A stretch of 64,000 nt of DNA. It comes from Dermanyssus gallinae (Eukaryota > Arthropoda > Arachnida > Mesostigmata > Dermanyssidae). Location: NCBI GenBank assembly GCA_003439945.1, contig QVRM01006419.1, forward strand, positions 1 through 64,000. Direction: 5' to 3'. Each line of letters opens with the position of its first letter. Position 1 is the stretch's first letter. Below the pieces are notes generated by a model, which saw only the letters and a list, made by a program, of their open reading frames with translations, ran no database searches and was not told where the DNA came from. This document shows positions 1 through 10,609 of this stretch, piece after piece. The position numbers and the translations under genes are program-made.

Positions 1-1690
1 GAACACAATTATTCGTTGCGCTTATTCAAATAGTTACGTGTTAGCTAAAAATGCACGTGTTTGGCAATTTGAGTCGTTAGCATTGTTTTACAGCTACATT
101 TGTGTGCTAGAGAGCGTCTTCCCTAGTCCAGTATGAGGATACGTGTGGCTAAAGCTAATAGCGCAGTTATATCAATAAACTAATATTTAAGCAGACTACA
201 CTAGGACAAGTATTCTCAAAAATATGCTTGGTACTCTTCCCTAGACACACCCTGAAATATAAAAATATCGACTTTAATACCTTTCGAGAATGTCGCAAAG
301 AGATTGAGGCTAAGCTATCTTAGCTACGTGATTAAGAGAACCTTTCTAAAAGTAGTTGGTGGCAGTCACAATCGATGCATTACGTGTATAGCTTAGCCTG
401 TGGACTTAGTTAGCATATTAGAAAATAAGGAAAGATTGAAATTAGGTTAGCTTAGGGAGAAAAACTGTGCTGTAGATAGAGGGGGATGCTTAGATAGAAT
501 ACCTAACATTGCCGGTCATCTTGATGGACAGATGGAAAAATCCTGACAGCGCCGGTCACCGGGCAGCCCGACCGACCGCCTTGACAATGATGAACCTTAA
601 CATTAGTTCGTTCGTTTCTTTGTTCGCTTGCCCGTTTCAGTCAGAACACCCCTTGTAACAGTCACCGACGACCCAGGGTGTAATGCGTGGCAGGTTACCG
701 GAAGAAGTTCATTATCGTTATGGTTTATTATTGTGGCTACTGCTACTACTATGAATACCCTCGTTCGCTCATTACACTCCTCTTATTAAGTAGACGCCAA
801 TGGGATGCATACGCACATCGCTTGATAAAAAGAAAATGAAGGAATACAAGCCAAAAAAGAGACTTTCTGAACGAAAAACAGCAAAAATTAAAGCGAGATA
901 AAAACAACTTAGATGTATCAACACCGTGTGAGGCGGTAAAAGAATAAACGCGACAAACCCATATGAGCATTATGTACTCTGATATAAATTTATTATTTAT
1001 CTAAGAGTGCCTGTTGTTTGCAAGTGTTTGAAGTCACTGTGATATCTGAAAGTGAAATGATGCTAATTCTGCTATGATTGAGAGCTTAGTGAACCTCATC
1101 AAAAGCGTTATCTTGATCAAAATAAACGCAATTATGTGTTTTTCTTCTTCTTTGTGAGCAGTCTGCAGACCTGCGTCATCGTTCGTAGGTGAGTATAGGG
1201 TACGGTTAGAAAAACTATGTTGGGCAGGATCGAGAAGCCGATTTTTACAAAGGCAGTGTTCTCATGTGAAATGGCAGCATTTTTTGCCAGAATATTGTAA
1301 GGCACCGGTTACTGTGAGACTGGCCGCTAGTTCTCTTTGTTTAGCCTTCGGTACTTGTTATGAACAGGCGTTATAGTACTAAGTCTGATTTATGAAGGGT
1401 TTGACTATGATACTTTAGATTTAGCATTAAACTCCTATTTAAGTTGCTCAGCTAGCAAAAGAGCACACGCCTTGCTCTATAGCTCTGGTGTGAACTGTGT
1501 TGTTTGCCAGAGAACGAGTGGAGGTGTCTGGCCTGAGGAGGGTTAGCCGTAGTCAAATGAGTAAAGGCCTTAGCCAACCTAAATTCAAGCAAGCGTACCG
1601 ATCATACCTAACCGTGTCTATCCTGTTGCGTCCGAACAGCGCGAGGAAGCCTCTGACTTATCTACCTAAAATGCAGTTAGGATGCAAAAA
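1..1690. other. AT-rich non-coding sequence
   Basis: I see no gene or recognisable mobile element here. Reading frames are short on both strands and carry no family motif. The composition is ordinary AT-rich unique-looking DNA, and it may be intronic or intergenic. Confidence 0.5.
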
Positions 1691-1764
1691 TTCGCGTTGC
1701 CTTTAAGTTATTATTAGCTAGCGCTATAGGTGTTCATCAGCACAGGTGCTTCTGAAATGGGGCT

Positions 1765-2910
1765 GCACAACCCTACGACCATTCACAGCCCTCAAAACTA
1801 ACACATTCAGGCAAACGCGAATTTCATGACGACCATTTTGTACCAAACCTATGGCAATGCGAGCCGTGATTGCGGAGTAATTAACGATTTTTTTGGCGGT
1901 CATATCGCAATTGAGTGCATGCATAGCTGACTTTTTCCCAGAAAGATTTGAAAAGAGATAGAGCGAAATGAAGCGTTTGTTAAAGTAAATAATTATTTTC
2001 AATAGAACATGGTCTCTGAGAAGTCTTGTTTTGAAATGAGAGTGATATTACTAAAGCTCCGTGACACTGCTATCGTTGCCCGACATAGAAGCAGACAATG
2101 TGCAATTGCGAGTCAACCAGTGCTGCTATACAGAAACTAAGTACATCGTCGTGTTTGTGAGAAAATTCTGCCGACAAACACGTAACGTCAGCCAGAAGAT
2201 GCAATATAGTCGTTTAGAAAAAAATCGCAAAAATGAAGCGCAAAAATTATAACTTTACGACCTTACACAGCACTCAAAACTAACACATTTAGGCAAATGC
2301 GAATTTCATGGAGATCAGTTTGGCACTAAAACTATGGCAATGCGAGTCGTGTTTGCGAGTAATCGCGATTAAGTGCATGCATATGACCTACTCCATCAAA
2401 TAAGTCACTCTAGATCATTTATGCATGCACCCAATCTCGACACGCCCGCCGAAAAATCTTAATTACTTTCGCAATCACGGCTTGCATTGCCATTGGTACC
2501 AAAATGATCGATCATGAAATATGCCAGAATTTGTTCATTTTGTGCGCTAGTCGTAGCGTTATGATTTTGAGGTATTGAGCGTAAAAGCTAATAAAATAAC
2601 TTAATTTGTGCGAATTCTCTTCATAACGACCACGTCGCATCTTCTGGTCGGCGTTATTTATTTTTTAAGAAGCATTTTGCCACGAACACGACGATGTGCT
2701 TGTTTTCTGGTTGTCTCGCAATAGCACATGATATGCTCCTATGTTAGGCAACAACACCAGTGTCCTTTTGCACTTACTCTTGTAGTCATTTCACACTCAC
2801 TCCGAAATCAAATTTTTCCGAGACTATGTTCCATTTGAAAAAATATTTGCTCTAACGAGCTTTACAGTTTCTTATATCACTCTCGTCAAATAGTCCTGTA
2901 ACACATTGCA
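1765..2910. mobile_element. Foldback DNA element, family FB-A, copy 1
   Basis: The segment from about 1930 to 2910 is a long imperfect palindrome. Its left half (for example 1990-2130) reappears inverted in the right half (about 2700-2870), and the inner parts (2270-2350 and 2460-2540) are also inverted copies. Arms are roughly 440 bp, with the centre near 2400. A partial copy of the inner part, including the string actaacacatt and a following AATTTCATG, lies just to the left at 1765-1925, so two copies are overlapped or nested. The right end runs into (TA)n at 2912. Related sequence lies at 7440-7935 and 15672-16505. No transposase is encoded, so this would be a non-autonomous foldback or MITE-like element. 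The short ORFs inside resemble one another between copies only because the DNA is repeated. Confidence 0.75.
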
Positions 2911-2911
2911 C

Positions 2912-2944
<33 letters not shown>

Positions 2945-2946
2945 AT

Positions 2947-3026
2947 ATGGCCCCATCAAAAAAAAATATATATACATATCTATATATATATAGATATGTA
3001 TATATATTTTTTTTTGATAAGGCCAT
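2947..3026. repeat. 80-bp near-perfect palindrome
   Basis: A palindrome centred between 2986 and 2987. Positions 2955-3018 are perfectly self-complementary (A9 tract, TATA-rich centre, T9 tract). The outer TGGCC / GGCCA ends also pair, with only a 2-bp mismatch (CC against AA) between them. It lies directly right of the (TA)n tract that ends FB-A copy 1. It has no spacer, so it could extrude as a cruciform. Confidence 0.85.
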
Positions 3027-3029
3027 TTT

Positions 3030-4800
3030 TCTTGAACGGCAAATATAGAGTAATTTAGTAGTTCCTCATTGAGCTTAACACCATTGTCATTAATTGTAAC
3101 AGTTAAGGGCATCTAGCCGAAAAGACTATCCCCCAGGTTTACATATATATATATATACATATGTTTATATATGCGTGGACTATCCTTCACCGTGTAGAGG
3201 CTAGTGGATCGAGGAGGCTACTCGGTGGGTCGGGTCTTCGACAAGCCTAAGCAGTGTCACTTAGGCGGAGAAGGTCTCTAGCATCATCATCACTATTCTC
3301 ATCATCATCATCATGTCAGCTCATGATCATCAGAGGGCTGGCGGCAGGGAGCGAGAACGATCAGCAGGCTGGACTCGGATATGGGGCGCGTCGGTGTTTA
3401 TAGTGGCAGCTCGATCCGAAGTGCGTCGTCGGTTGGTTGCCTCGGCGTCACGGCCAGCCGGCCAGCCAGCGCGTCGGAGACACAGCGGTCGCCGCTCAAG
3501 TGCTTCCGCCGCCTCGCACTGCATCCACTTTCAATTATGGTGACTAATGGGAGAAGCGACTGAAGTTGAACTACTACTAGTGCTGCCGCCGCCGCAATCT
3601 GCTGCCGCAGCGACCGATCCGTCGTTTCCTCTTCCTCCTCCTCCTTCTCCTCCTCGTCGTTCATTCTCGTACGCTCCTTTGTCGTCGTCCATTCGAAGGC
3701 GAAGCGCGGCCGCCGAACGGCAGGCCTGTACAGCCTGCGGCCACCAGCGCTACTGCGGCCATCACGAAGACCTCCCTCACCCCGCGTTCTCTTCCTCTGT
3801 GTCGCCTTTCGCTCTCACCAGAATCTCTACCCTTAGTTTCTGTATCTTTTTGTTTCTCTCTCCCGTTCTCCGTATGCGTCTCTCTCTCTCTCTTGTGCAG
3901 TCACTTTCCCGAGGCCAAACTGGCAGTTTCCGGCTTCAGCGTTCGGTAGGTCGTTCATTGAGGCACTATTACCAATACCACTACTACTACTACTACTACT
4001 ACTAACGATACTACTTCTGAAACAGATGCACGCAAGCAGCCGTTGCAGAACACCACTTACGCATTCGTAGGTTGTAACACATTGTTCGCATTCGATTGCA
4101 TACGACGAGGGGCGAGTAACTCACGGCGCGCTTCTGCTACTTCTGCAGATGTTCTTTCCTCTTGGTTCGCCTCGACCGTGGAGGGCGGCAGTGACGCGTG
4201 TTGAGATCAGTGAGGTCACACAAGATGAAAAGGTGGCCAGACACAAGCGAAGCTTCTTTCTTCAGAATGTCTACTGAACAAACTAAATAAAGTAGTTTAA
4301 GTACATATACGGTACTCAATGCAGTACATTGCCGTATATGAGACGTACACGTTTCATGCACAGCGACCTTGTCGTGTCTACGTCACAACGCACTTGAATC
4401 TGGATGATTTGCAGAACGCGCACGGATTCGGAAAAGCGAAAAACTCAAGCAATCAAGAAGCGAGCACTTTGTACCTATTGCATTGGAGACACTCGGTCCC
4501 ATTAGCATGGGTTCAGTTAGAATCCGAAACTATCTATCATGTATTAACGAGAACCCATCAGATGATGAATCCGGCTAAAACGCCCATATCTCACACTCGT
4601 AAGATTCATAATAATCATATCCGCATCTCCCCCCCCGGAGCGTGTCAAGAATCATTCTCGCGTTACCGCGCTAAACTTCTAAAGTGATGCGCCATCCTAA
4701 TAGCGTTGTGGATCGTTTGTCTCTGCTCGAGTTCTCGATGATCTGGCCGATTCTCCGCGTTTCGGTCCTAATGATAGACGCTTGATGGTGTGTTCATTCC
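3030..4800. other. No gene seen; locally GC-rich, low complexity
   Basis: Contains a (TCA)n tract near 3292-3315, a (CTCCTC)-like pyrimidine stretch near 3625-3660 and (CTA)n near 3977-4003. Open frames of 60-150 codons occur on both strands at 3313-4005. They are serine, proline and arginine rich and overlap in several frames, as expected from GC-rich simple sequence. I see no domain or splice structure. Confidence 0.5.
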
Positions 4801-4826
4801 AAGGCTTTGAATGCAACACTACCTAC

Positions 4827-5007
4827 CGTGCGGAAGATCGGCGTATAGCTCGCCACATAAGTGCTCCGAATCGACACGTCCCATCAGCAGTTTCACCACG
4901 GCCCAGAGGGTCACGGTCACATCGTCAGGTCTAATGTTTTCTTCTTCACACAGATAGACCAGTTTGGCGCGTACCAGCCTGTCCGAAGGTTGTAACGAGT
5001 ACATCAT
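4827..5007 (-). CDS. Candidate protein-coding exon of unrecognised host gene
   Basis: A 60-codon open segment on the minus strand that begins MMYSLQPSDRL and ends ...YADLPH, followed by a 5' splice donor G|GTAGGT (phase 1). Codons are regular, with many G/C third positions (for example CTG GTA CGC GCC, and GTG ACC GTG ACC CTC TGG GCC GTG GTG), unlike the AT-rich surroundings. The segment reads as a soluble, mostly helical stretch. The codon before the double ATG is TAA, so either this is a first coding exon starting at 5007, or the true start is an internal acceptor such as GGACAG|G at about 4985. I do not recognise the family and assign no function. It could be linked to the minus-strand exon candidate at 31052-31231, but nothing in the sequence proves that. 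A chance ORF remains possible. Confidence 0.42.
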
Positions 5008-5009
5008 TT

Positions 5010-5821
5010 ACGGCGCTGTGACACTGGGTTACGTGCATGTTTCATGGGTGCCGACTCCTGGCAGCCCAGGTCATGGTGGCCCTTTGCATCAGCCATGTTT
5101 GTGCCACAGGAACGTGGGCGAGCAGTAAAAACATGAAGATCTACGTGGAGACTGCATACAGTCCTAAACTCTGGGTATTACAATACGATGCCAAGATTGC
5201 CATCCGGTTCGACGTTCAGCCTAAAACCGTTCTCCTATCTTGATGTGTGGCCTAATCGGATCGAGTCCGTCAGACTTGCGGCTCGAGGCTGGCTTTGGCT
5301 CGCGCCAGGGACATTTTGTCTCACGCCGATTGCTTGAAATTATCTCCCTGTTCTGAGACTGGGTCGCCGAAAATGAGCTGCTACACCTGAACGAACTTTA
5401 GTACGAAAGAAAATAAGGCGATTTTACTGTTGCAGGCCGTCATTTGGTACATATATAGCAGACGTATGGAACAATCGTTACTCGAAGCGATCCTGTTGCG
5501 GGTAATGGTTCCAGTAGGAAGCAAGGTCATTAACAATACTCAATTACCACCACACTGCCTATGAAAATGCTTTTCTGTTTGTGTTCGTAATTGCTGAAGT
5601 ACTACTGTCATCGGCAACAAGCAGAAAACAAGCAACTGATATCACGGACTACGCGCGTTGGTCAACTGTAGCGTTTTATTGTAAGCATCGCATTTAAGTA
5701 CGCGACGTGATAGATGTCAACGTGGATAAGTATTTGTATCTAAATCTTCCAGCATGAGCAATAATCACAAAGGTAGTACCCGATACGAATACGATTTCAA
5801 TGCTACCACCAGATGACGATG

Positions 5822-5867
<46 letters not shown>

Positions 5868-6480
5868 GCCTCCATGCGGTCTATTTCAACTTGGCTTATG
5901 TCCACAGGAGACGCGTACAGCGCCGTGTCCTTTCCACTCCGTCCCACCGGACTATTCGGATGCGGCGCCCGGCGAGAAACAGAGAAACGAAGGAAGAAGA
6001 GAAACCTCCTAGGTACTCGTCTCATTGAGGACAAGTACTCACCAACGCGATGACCTACCTACCTATAATCTTGCGAACGTGTACTTGTACCACCTTTCTT
6101 TCCTTTTTTGTTTGGCTGGCATTCGGCTAACGAACGTCACCCCGGACACACAAGCAACGTGCCCGGGTCATCAGCAGCATAACTAGCCAATAAGTCACGT
6201 ACGGGTATGATCGGTTGGTTGCCTGCCCAACTGTACCCTGTTGTCCTACTGTACAGGACGCCAGTCCAGTGTACAATATAGTAAGTGCATCGTACCTACG
6301 GATCGTCAGTGACTGAGAGTGACTGAGCGAAGTTTCAAGCGACCTGAGCTACGACTCACAAAAACTACCTAACTCACTAGTCTACAACATCAAAGTGGTT
6401 CTTCCTAGTAACGTATATAAACGTACATTTTAGTACATTAGTACTAGCAGAGCCCTTAGATCGTGCGGTCGTCCGTGCAT
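5010..6480. other. No gene seen; contains (TA)n
   Basis: Ordinary sequence with a (TA)n tract at about 5828-5858. Tyrosine-isoleucine runs in open frames here are translations of that microsatellite. Nothing else is recognisable. Confidence 0.5.
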
Positions 6481-6489
6481 CTTTGAATC

Positions 6490-6900
6490 CCAGGCCTTTG
6501 CGCGGAGGACGGCAGACGTCCAGATGGTATGACACTTACACCATTCGAGCCGAGGCAAAATGCTGGTTTGGGATGCAACCGTTACCGACTCTTTTATGGT
6601 CGGTGGCGGCGCATCCGAAGCTGGTTATGCAGCCCACCTTGCGGAGACTAACAAGTTGAGAAAGTACTCATCAATCGGCTATCCCCACGAATTTTGCCCT
6701 CTCGCGTTTGAAACCCTTGCTGCTCCTGGCGTTCGGACCAACGCCAGCTAATCCACACAGTCGGCACCTTGTTAAGCATGTCATCCGGTGATAACAGGTC
6801 GTCGTCCTTTTTCATAACAACGTCTGAATCTTGACATACAACGTGGAAACGCTGCCTCCGTTCGGGGCACACTTCTGAAGTGGTTTCGGCTTGGCCTCGT
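6490..6900 (+). pseudogene. 3' fragment of RLE-type LINE (lineage B)
   Basis: Frameshifted remnant of the C-terminal nuclease region of a non-LTR retrotransposon. It reads MLVWDATVTDS, then AETNKLRKYSSIGYPHEF and LAFETL. Further on, in another frame, NLDIQRGNAASVRGTLLKW matches the family's extreme C-terminus. The DATV motif holds the second acidic residue of the restriction-like endonuclease. The upstream RPDG region survives only as a damaged stretch around 6515-6560. The fragment is more similar to the copies at 22430 and 26795 than to the open copy at 47782-50178, so I call it lineage B. Confidence 0.8.
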
Positions 6901-7439
6901 CGAAACGGGACACGTCACAATACGCGCCCATTAGGCACATTGGCTTAGCTAATCCATCGTGATATCTGTTACATATACTCAATGTATTATACGGAAAATA
7001 AATTAATTATTAGTACATCCCACGGCTAAGCAATTTCAACTATAATTTCTTCATAAAGCGTATCACGACAACGTTGACATGCCCTCGCATACGGGCTTTC
7101 GAGCCGTTGACCGTTCATACACCAATAACTGTCCTACCAATAACGATGATTCATTCAACAACAGCATCAACATTGTAGATGTGCTCGAGGATGGTGGCGT
7201 CAATCTCGTGGGTTTGTAAATAAAACTGCGGAAGCCAAATTAATCCAGAATTGGCGATTCAGTGAGCGAGGGTCGCCGTTCCTTGTGTAGGGTACACACT
7301 CATATCACTTGGAACCGCATGGTGTATATGGTGATTTAAGAAGACGTCAAGTTCATCAAAGAAGCCGGTAAGAGGCGGGCCGGGTGGCTGTACACAGCAG
7401 TAACTAATCACAGAACTTCCGTTCTTGCAAATGGTCTCC

Positions 7440-7932
7440 TAAACGACCATGTCGCATCTTCTAGACGGCGTCGTTTTGTTTTTCAGAAAGCAGCATTGTC
7501 TTTTTTTTTTTGTATTGTGAGGTTGGGGAAAAATGCTTTATGCACACCCAGCGCAGTTATCACTGTCCGGGCGTGTAGAAGCGCGTAGGTAGTGTGGAAC
7601 TCCCCGATGGCATGGGGTTACCCACTAAAAAACCCTAGTCCTCACATTTACCCCCCCAGGGTTCGGTACTGTTTGCCAGTTCTTCAAGGCCCTGGGGGGG
7701 GGGGGAAGCAGCATTGTCTGCACGAACACGACTGTATGCTTAATTTCTCTGTAGTAGGATTGGTTGTCGCACAGTTTGTGCTGCTATGTCGGGCAACAAC
7801 GCCAGTATCATAAATCCTAGTAATTTCATTTTCACTACAAAACAAGGCTCCGAGATCGCGTTCTATCAAAATATAAATATTTGCTTTAACGAGCTCTACA
7901 ACTCTCTATATTACGCTTGAAATATTCGTGAG

Positions 7933-7935
<3 letters not shown>
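7440..7935 (-). mobile_element. Half of FB-A foldback element (copy 2), split by a SINE
   Basis: Sequence matching the right arm of FB-A (compare 2630-2900): CATGTCGCATCTTCTAGACGG, CACGAACACGAC, GGCAACAACGCCAGTAT and GCTTTAACGAGCTCTAC in the same order. It is interrupted at 7502-7705 by a short retroposon flanked by a 14-bp duplication of FB-A sequence. Its right end leads into the (TA)40 tract at 7939. Only one arm is present. Confidence 0.75.
7488..7719 (-). mobile_element. Short retroposon SINE-D with 14-bp target duplication
   Basis: An insertion of about 204 bp (7502-7705) flanked by identical 14-bp repeats, AAGCAGCATTGTCT, at 7488-7501 and 7706-7719. On the plus strand it begins with a T tract of about 11. 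It is therefore a minus-strand retroposon with a poly(A) tail. Its 5' part contains CCCTGGGGGGG and a TTTAGTGGGT-like string, shared with copies at 61036-61180 and 43970-44179. The T tract and duplication are the hallmarks of LINE-mobilised SINE insertion. Confidence 0.88.

Positions 7936-7938
<3 letters not shown>

Positions 7939-8019
<81 letters not shown>
7939..8019. repeat. (TA)n microsatellite, about 40 units
   Basis: An uninterrupted TA dinucleotide run of about 81 bp, one of the longest in the window. It abuts the end of FB-A copy 2. Poly-tyrosine/isoleucine ORFs here are artefacts. Confidence 0.98.
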
Positions 8020-8020
<1 letters not shown>

Positions 8021-8880
8021 GAAAGCAAACCGATGAGAAAACGAGCAAAGAAGAAAACTGCCACACATGGGTGTTCCGGATTCCGCTAGATCGTTGCCGA
8101 CAACTATTGAAGCGAGGACGAAGCAGCGCCGACGAAGCAAGGTAGAAGTGAGGCCGACTGGGTTGGGGTGTGAAGACGACAGCTCGGTCGGTGGTGACGC
8201 AGGTCCTCATACGGGCCCCGGGCCCTCTCGCCACGAGCGAGCAGCCATTTCTGAGCAGGCAAATGGGACAGCGAGCTCAGGAGAACGGGCTGGATAGAGA
8301 GAGAGAGATATATGTATATATAAGGGCCTCCTGCTAAACAAGTGTGTAGTAGTTTCGTCGTAGGGGTCCTCGACAGTCATCCAGAGCTAATTTAATTAGT
8401 GTCGGAATACGGCGAGTGTGAATACTCTAATTAGGAGCGCGGCGGAACGCTCATGCACAGCCGCACGCATGCACGCGCACTCTCTCTCTATACACATCCA
8501 CCCGGCAGTCCGGTCGTCGCCTGCCTCTTCACCGAGCAGAGAGAGAGAGAGAGGGAGGGAGAGGCAGGCAGGCTCACCTAGTTGGGAAAATCGGCCGCCA
8601 CCGATTCACTTATCATAGTATAAATAGATCACAATTATTATGATAATAACGTAAACCATACGGGGATGATTCATCATCATCATCATCATCATCAGCATTA
8701 TGATTGTCATCAGCATCGGCTACCGATAATATAGCAACGATGATTCGACGACGAGATGAAAACGATGATGTTGCAGTTTTGTGTATTTTTCGTGCTTTGC
8801 ATTCGTTGCTGTTGCGGTTGTTAGGGTGCTTATTGTAGTGCAATGAGATACGCACGCGAGAGAAAACGTTGACAGACAAT
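8020..8880. other. No gene seen; GA and TCA simple repeats
   Basis: Holds (GA)n patches near 8297-8310 and 8538-8555, and an (ATC)n run near 8669-8693. The open frames are short and low complexity. Nothing else is recognisable. Confidence 0.5.
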
Positions 8881-8960
8881 TATTATTATTATTATTATTA
8901 TTATTTATTACATGTTAAAAAATGTTACAGTTGTGAGGTCTGAACGTATTATTGCAAAGC
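8881..8960 (-). mobile_element. 3' tail remnant of the TAA-associated RLE LINE
   Basis: An (ATT)n run at about 8881-8905 is followed by TTACAGTTGTGAGGTCTGAAC. This closely matches the 3' untranslated end of the LINE copies near 47715-47755, 50180-50225 and 50290-50330 (TTACAATTGTGAGGTGTGAA in one of them), which also follow (ATT)n. Read on the minus strand it is the LINE 3' end running into TAA repeats. Nothing upstream of the tail survives. Confidence 0.7.
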
Positions 8961-10200
8961 TTTTTTTTAAATTATTATTACTATTATTATTATTGTTATT
9001 AGTATTATTATTCAACGCCGTTGTATTATGCATGCGTCGCAATGAAAACCATGAGAAGGATGCAGGACAACGCTGGTGCACACACAAGAATAGAGGGGAG
9101 AGGCCGATAGCCGTTGGGAATGGCAGGAGAGGCGTGACTTTCTGGTGGCTGGAATCTGTCGAATCGTCAGCCAACCGTGTGATCAGTAGCGACAGATGTT
9201 GGCCTGACAGAGCTCCAGGCGGACTTTTCGCCGATCGATACATGAAGAAGTGGATGAGTAGACGCTTCCACTCGCTTCTATCTCGCTACACTGTACAGAG
9301 ACCATCAAGTATAGCAGGTAGGCGAAACGTACGACGCATCCGTACAGAGAGAGAAAAAAATTCAGGAGGAGAGCAAACAACAGCCAATAGGACCGCCATA
9401 GAGGTAACGATAGCGATAGTAACAACTTTGACGATCACATCGAAAACAACAACAACAATGACAACATCACCACCACCAACAACAACAAAAACAAGGCACA
9501 ATAATCAAATCAGCAACATAAACAGCAAAAAACTCACTGGAAACATGATGTGGTCCCCCTTCTCTATGCGTTGCTGGCTCTATTCAATGGTTTTTTGTCT
9601 TCACCCTTTATAATGACCTCCACAGCGCCCGCCGTCCCAGACCTGGTTTTTTTTTATCTGTCTCGAGCTGAGCATCTCACTGAAAGTAATGTCTGTATTG
9701 TTCGTACGATCCTGCTCGTCTTGTCCGTGAGTCCCTGTCTCTGTAATATCTCTGCAGGCGAAAAGGCTTGCGATCTAAGCCATCGATCTTGCCGATGTCG
9801 CACAAGGACACGTGTCTTTACTGTCTAGGCCTGGAGCTGCCGGTGATGGTGAGAATTTGGGATCAGATAGTACGTAGTCTTCGCGTACTCGCGACTATCG
9901 ACCTCGTCTACTTCCGGGTACCTCTCGTTCCGCTTCAGTCAATCAGCCCAACAGATCTTCAGAGTCTTTTTTCTTGCATCGTCTTTTCTAAGTGCCTGCC
10001 CATCTCGGCATAAAAGAATCTTCTCCCCTATAAGTTTTGCCCAAGGCATCATACAAACAATTAATTACTGGCACAGCGTCCGTGGATGCCGTTCAGTACG
10101 CTCAAGCCACCTGTATGCCTAACACCTTCTGCGCCTCGCTTGGCTTTTTCTTATTCATGTTAGTTTTTAGTGCAGCTAGTTCTCACACTGATTAGTGTGG
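8961..10200. other. No gene seen; A/T and CAA-rich low complexity
   Basis: A long open plus-strand frame (8912-9613) runs through imperfect (ATT)n and (ACA)n. It has no domain and reads as arginine/threonine-rich low complexity, with overlapping open frames on the minus strand. I do not consider it a gene. Confidence 0.45.
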
Positions 10201-10203
10201 GAG

Positions 10204-10285
10204 TTACCCGTAGAGCAAAACTGAGTCAACGACTCAGTTTTGCTCTACAGGGCTCTACCCGTAAAGCAAAACTGAGTCAACGACT
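10204..10285. repeat. Perfect hairpin (18-bp arms, 3-nt loop) plus direct duplication
   Basis: Arms 10210-10227 and 10231-10248 are exact reverse complements separated by AAC. Immediately downstream, at about 10255-10285, the left arm with its flank is repeated in direct orientation with one base changed (ACCCGTAAAGCAAAACTG against ACCCGTAGAGCAAAACTG). Inversion plus direct duplication with a 3-nt loop is the pattern expected from replication template switching. Confidence 0.9.
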
Positions 10286-10529
10286 GGCGCTAAAAAACAC
10301 CGCTTTCTCTCCGAAGGGTTTTCTGGCTCTCGTCATTAATTAGTATCGTAACTGATCAGCCTGACTGCAGTATTATTATGGCCGACCACACGCGTATCCA
10401 GCTCCCGGCAGTTTTTTATCCTCGAAAGCATGAGCGCCTTGCTATTTGTCGGTGCTAACATTGGGTGGTGGGACTCTATCCACCGACTGATCCATGTGGC
10501 GGCGGCGTGTTCGAAATGATTAGTAATCT

Positions 10530-10605
10530 AGTAATTATTGTTGTCATCTCCAGGAGTCGCTGGTTCGATCTCCCGTTATGGATCGAATTTTCTTTGGACG
10601 GTAAG
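10530..10605 (+). mobile_element. Possible SINE-C remnant with B-box-like motif
   Basis: Contains GGTTCGATCTCC, a polymerase III B-box-like string, followed by GATCGAATTTTCTTT. It aligns loosely with 14118-14165 (CTGGTTCGATTTCTGG ... GATCAAAATTTCTTT). It is short and divergent, with no clear A box. Confidence 0.4.
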
Positions 10606-10609
10606 AATA

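Noticed and set aside
1724..2252. Similar short peptides in the FB-A copies (2061-2252 and 15759-15992)
   Set aside because: The similarity follows from the DNA repeat. Frames shift between copies and the sequence is palindromic, so coding is not supported.
7886..8234. YIYIYI open frames
   Set aside because: Translations of (TA)40; the same artefact occurs at every TA tract in the window.
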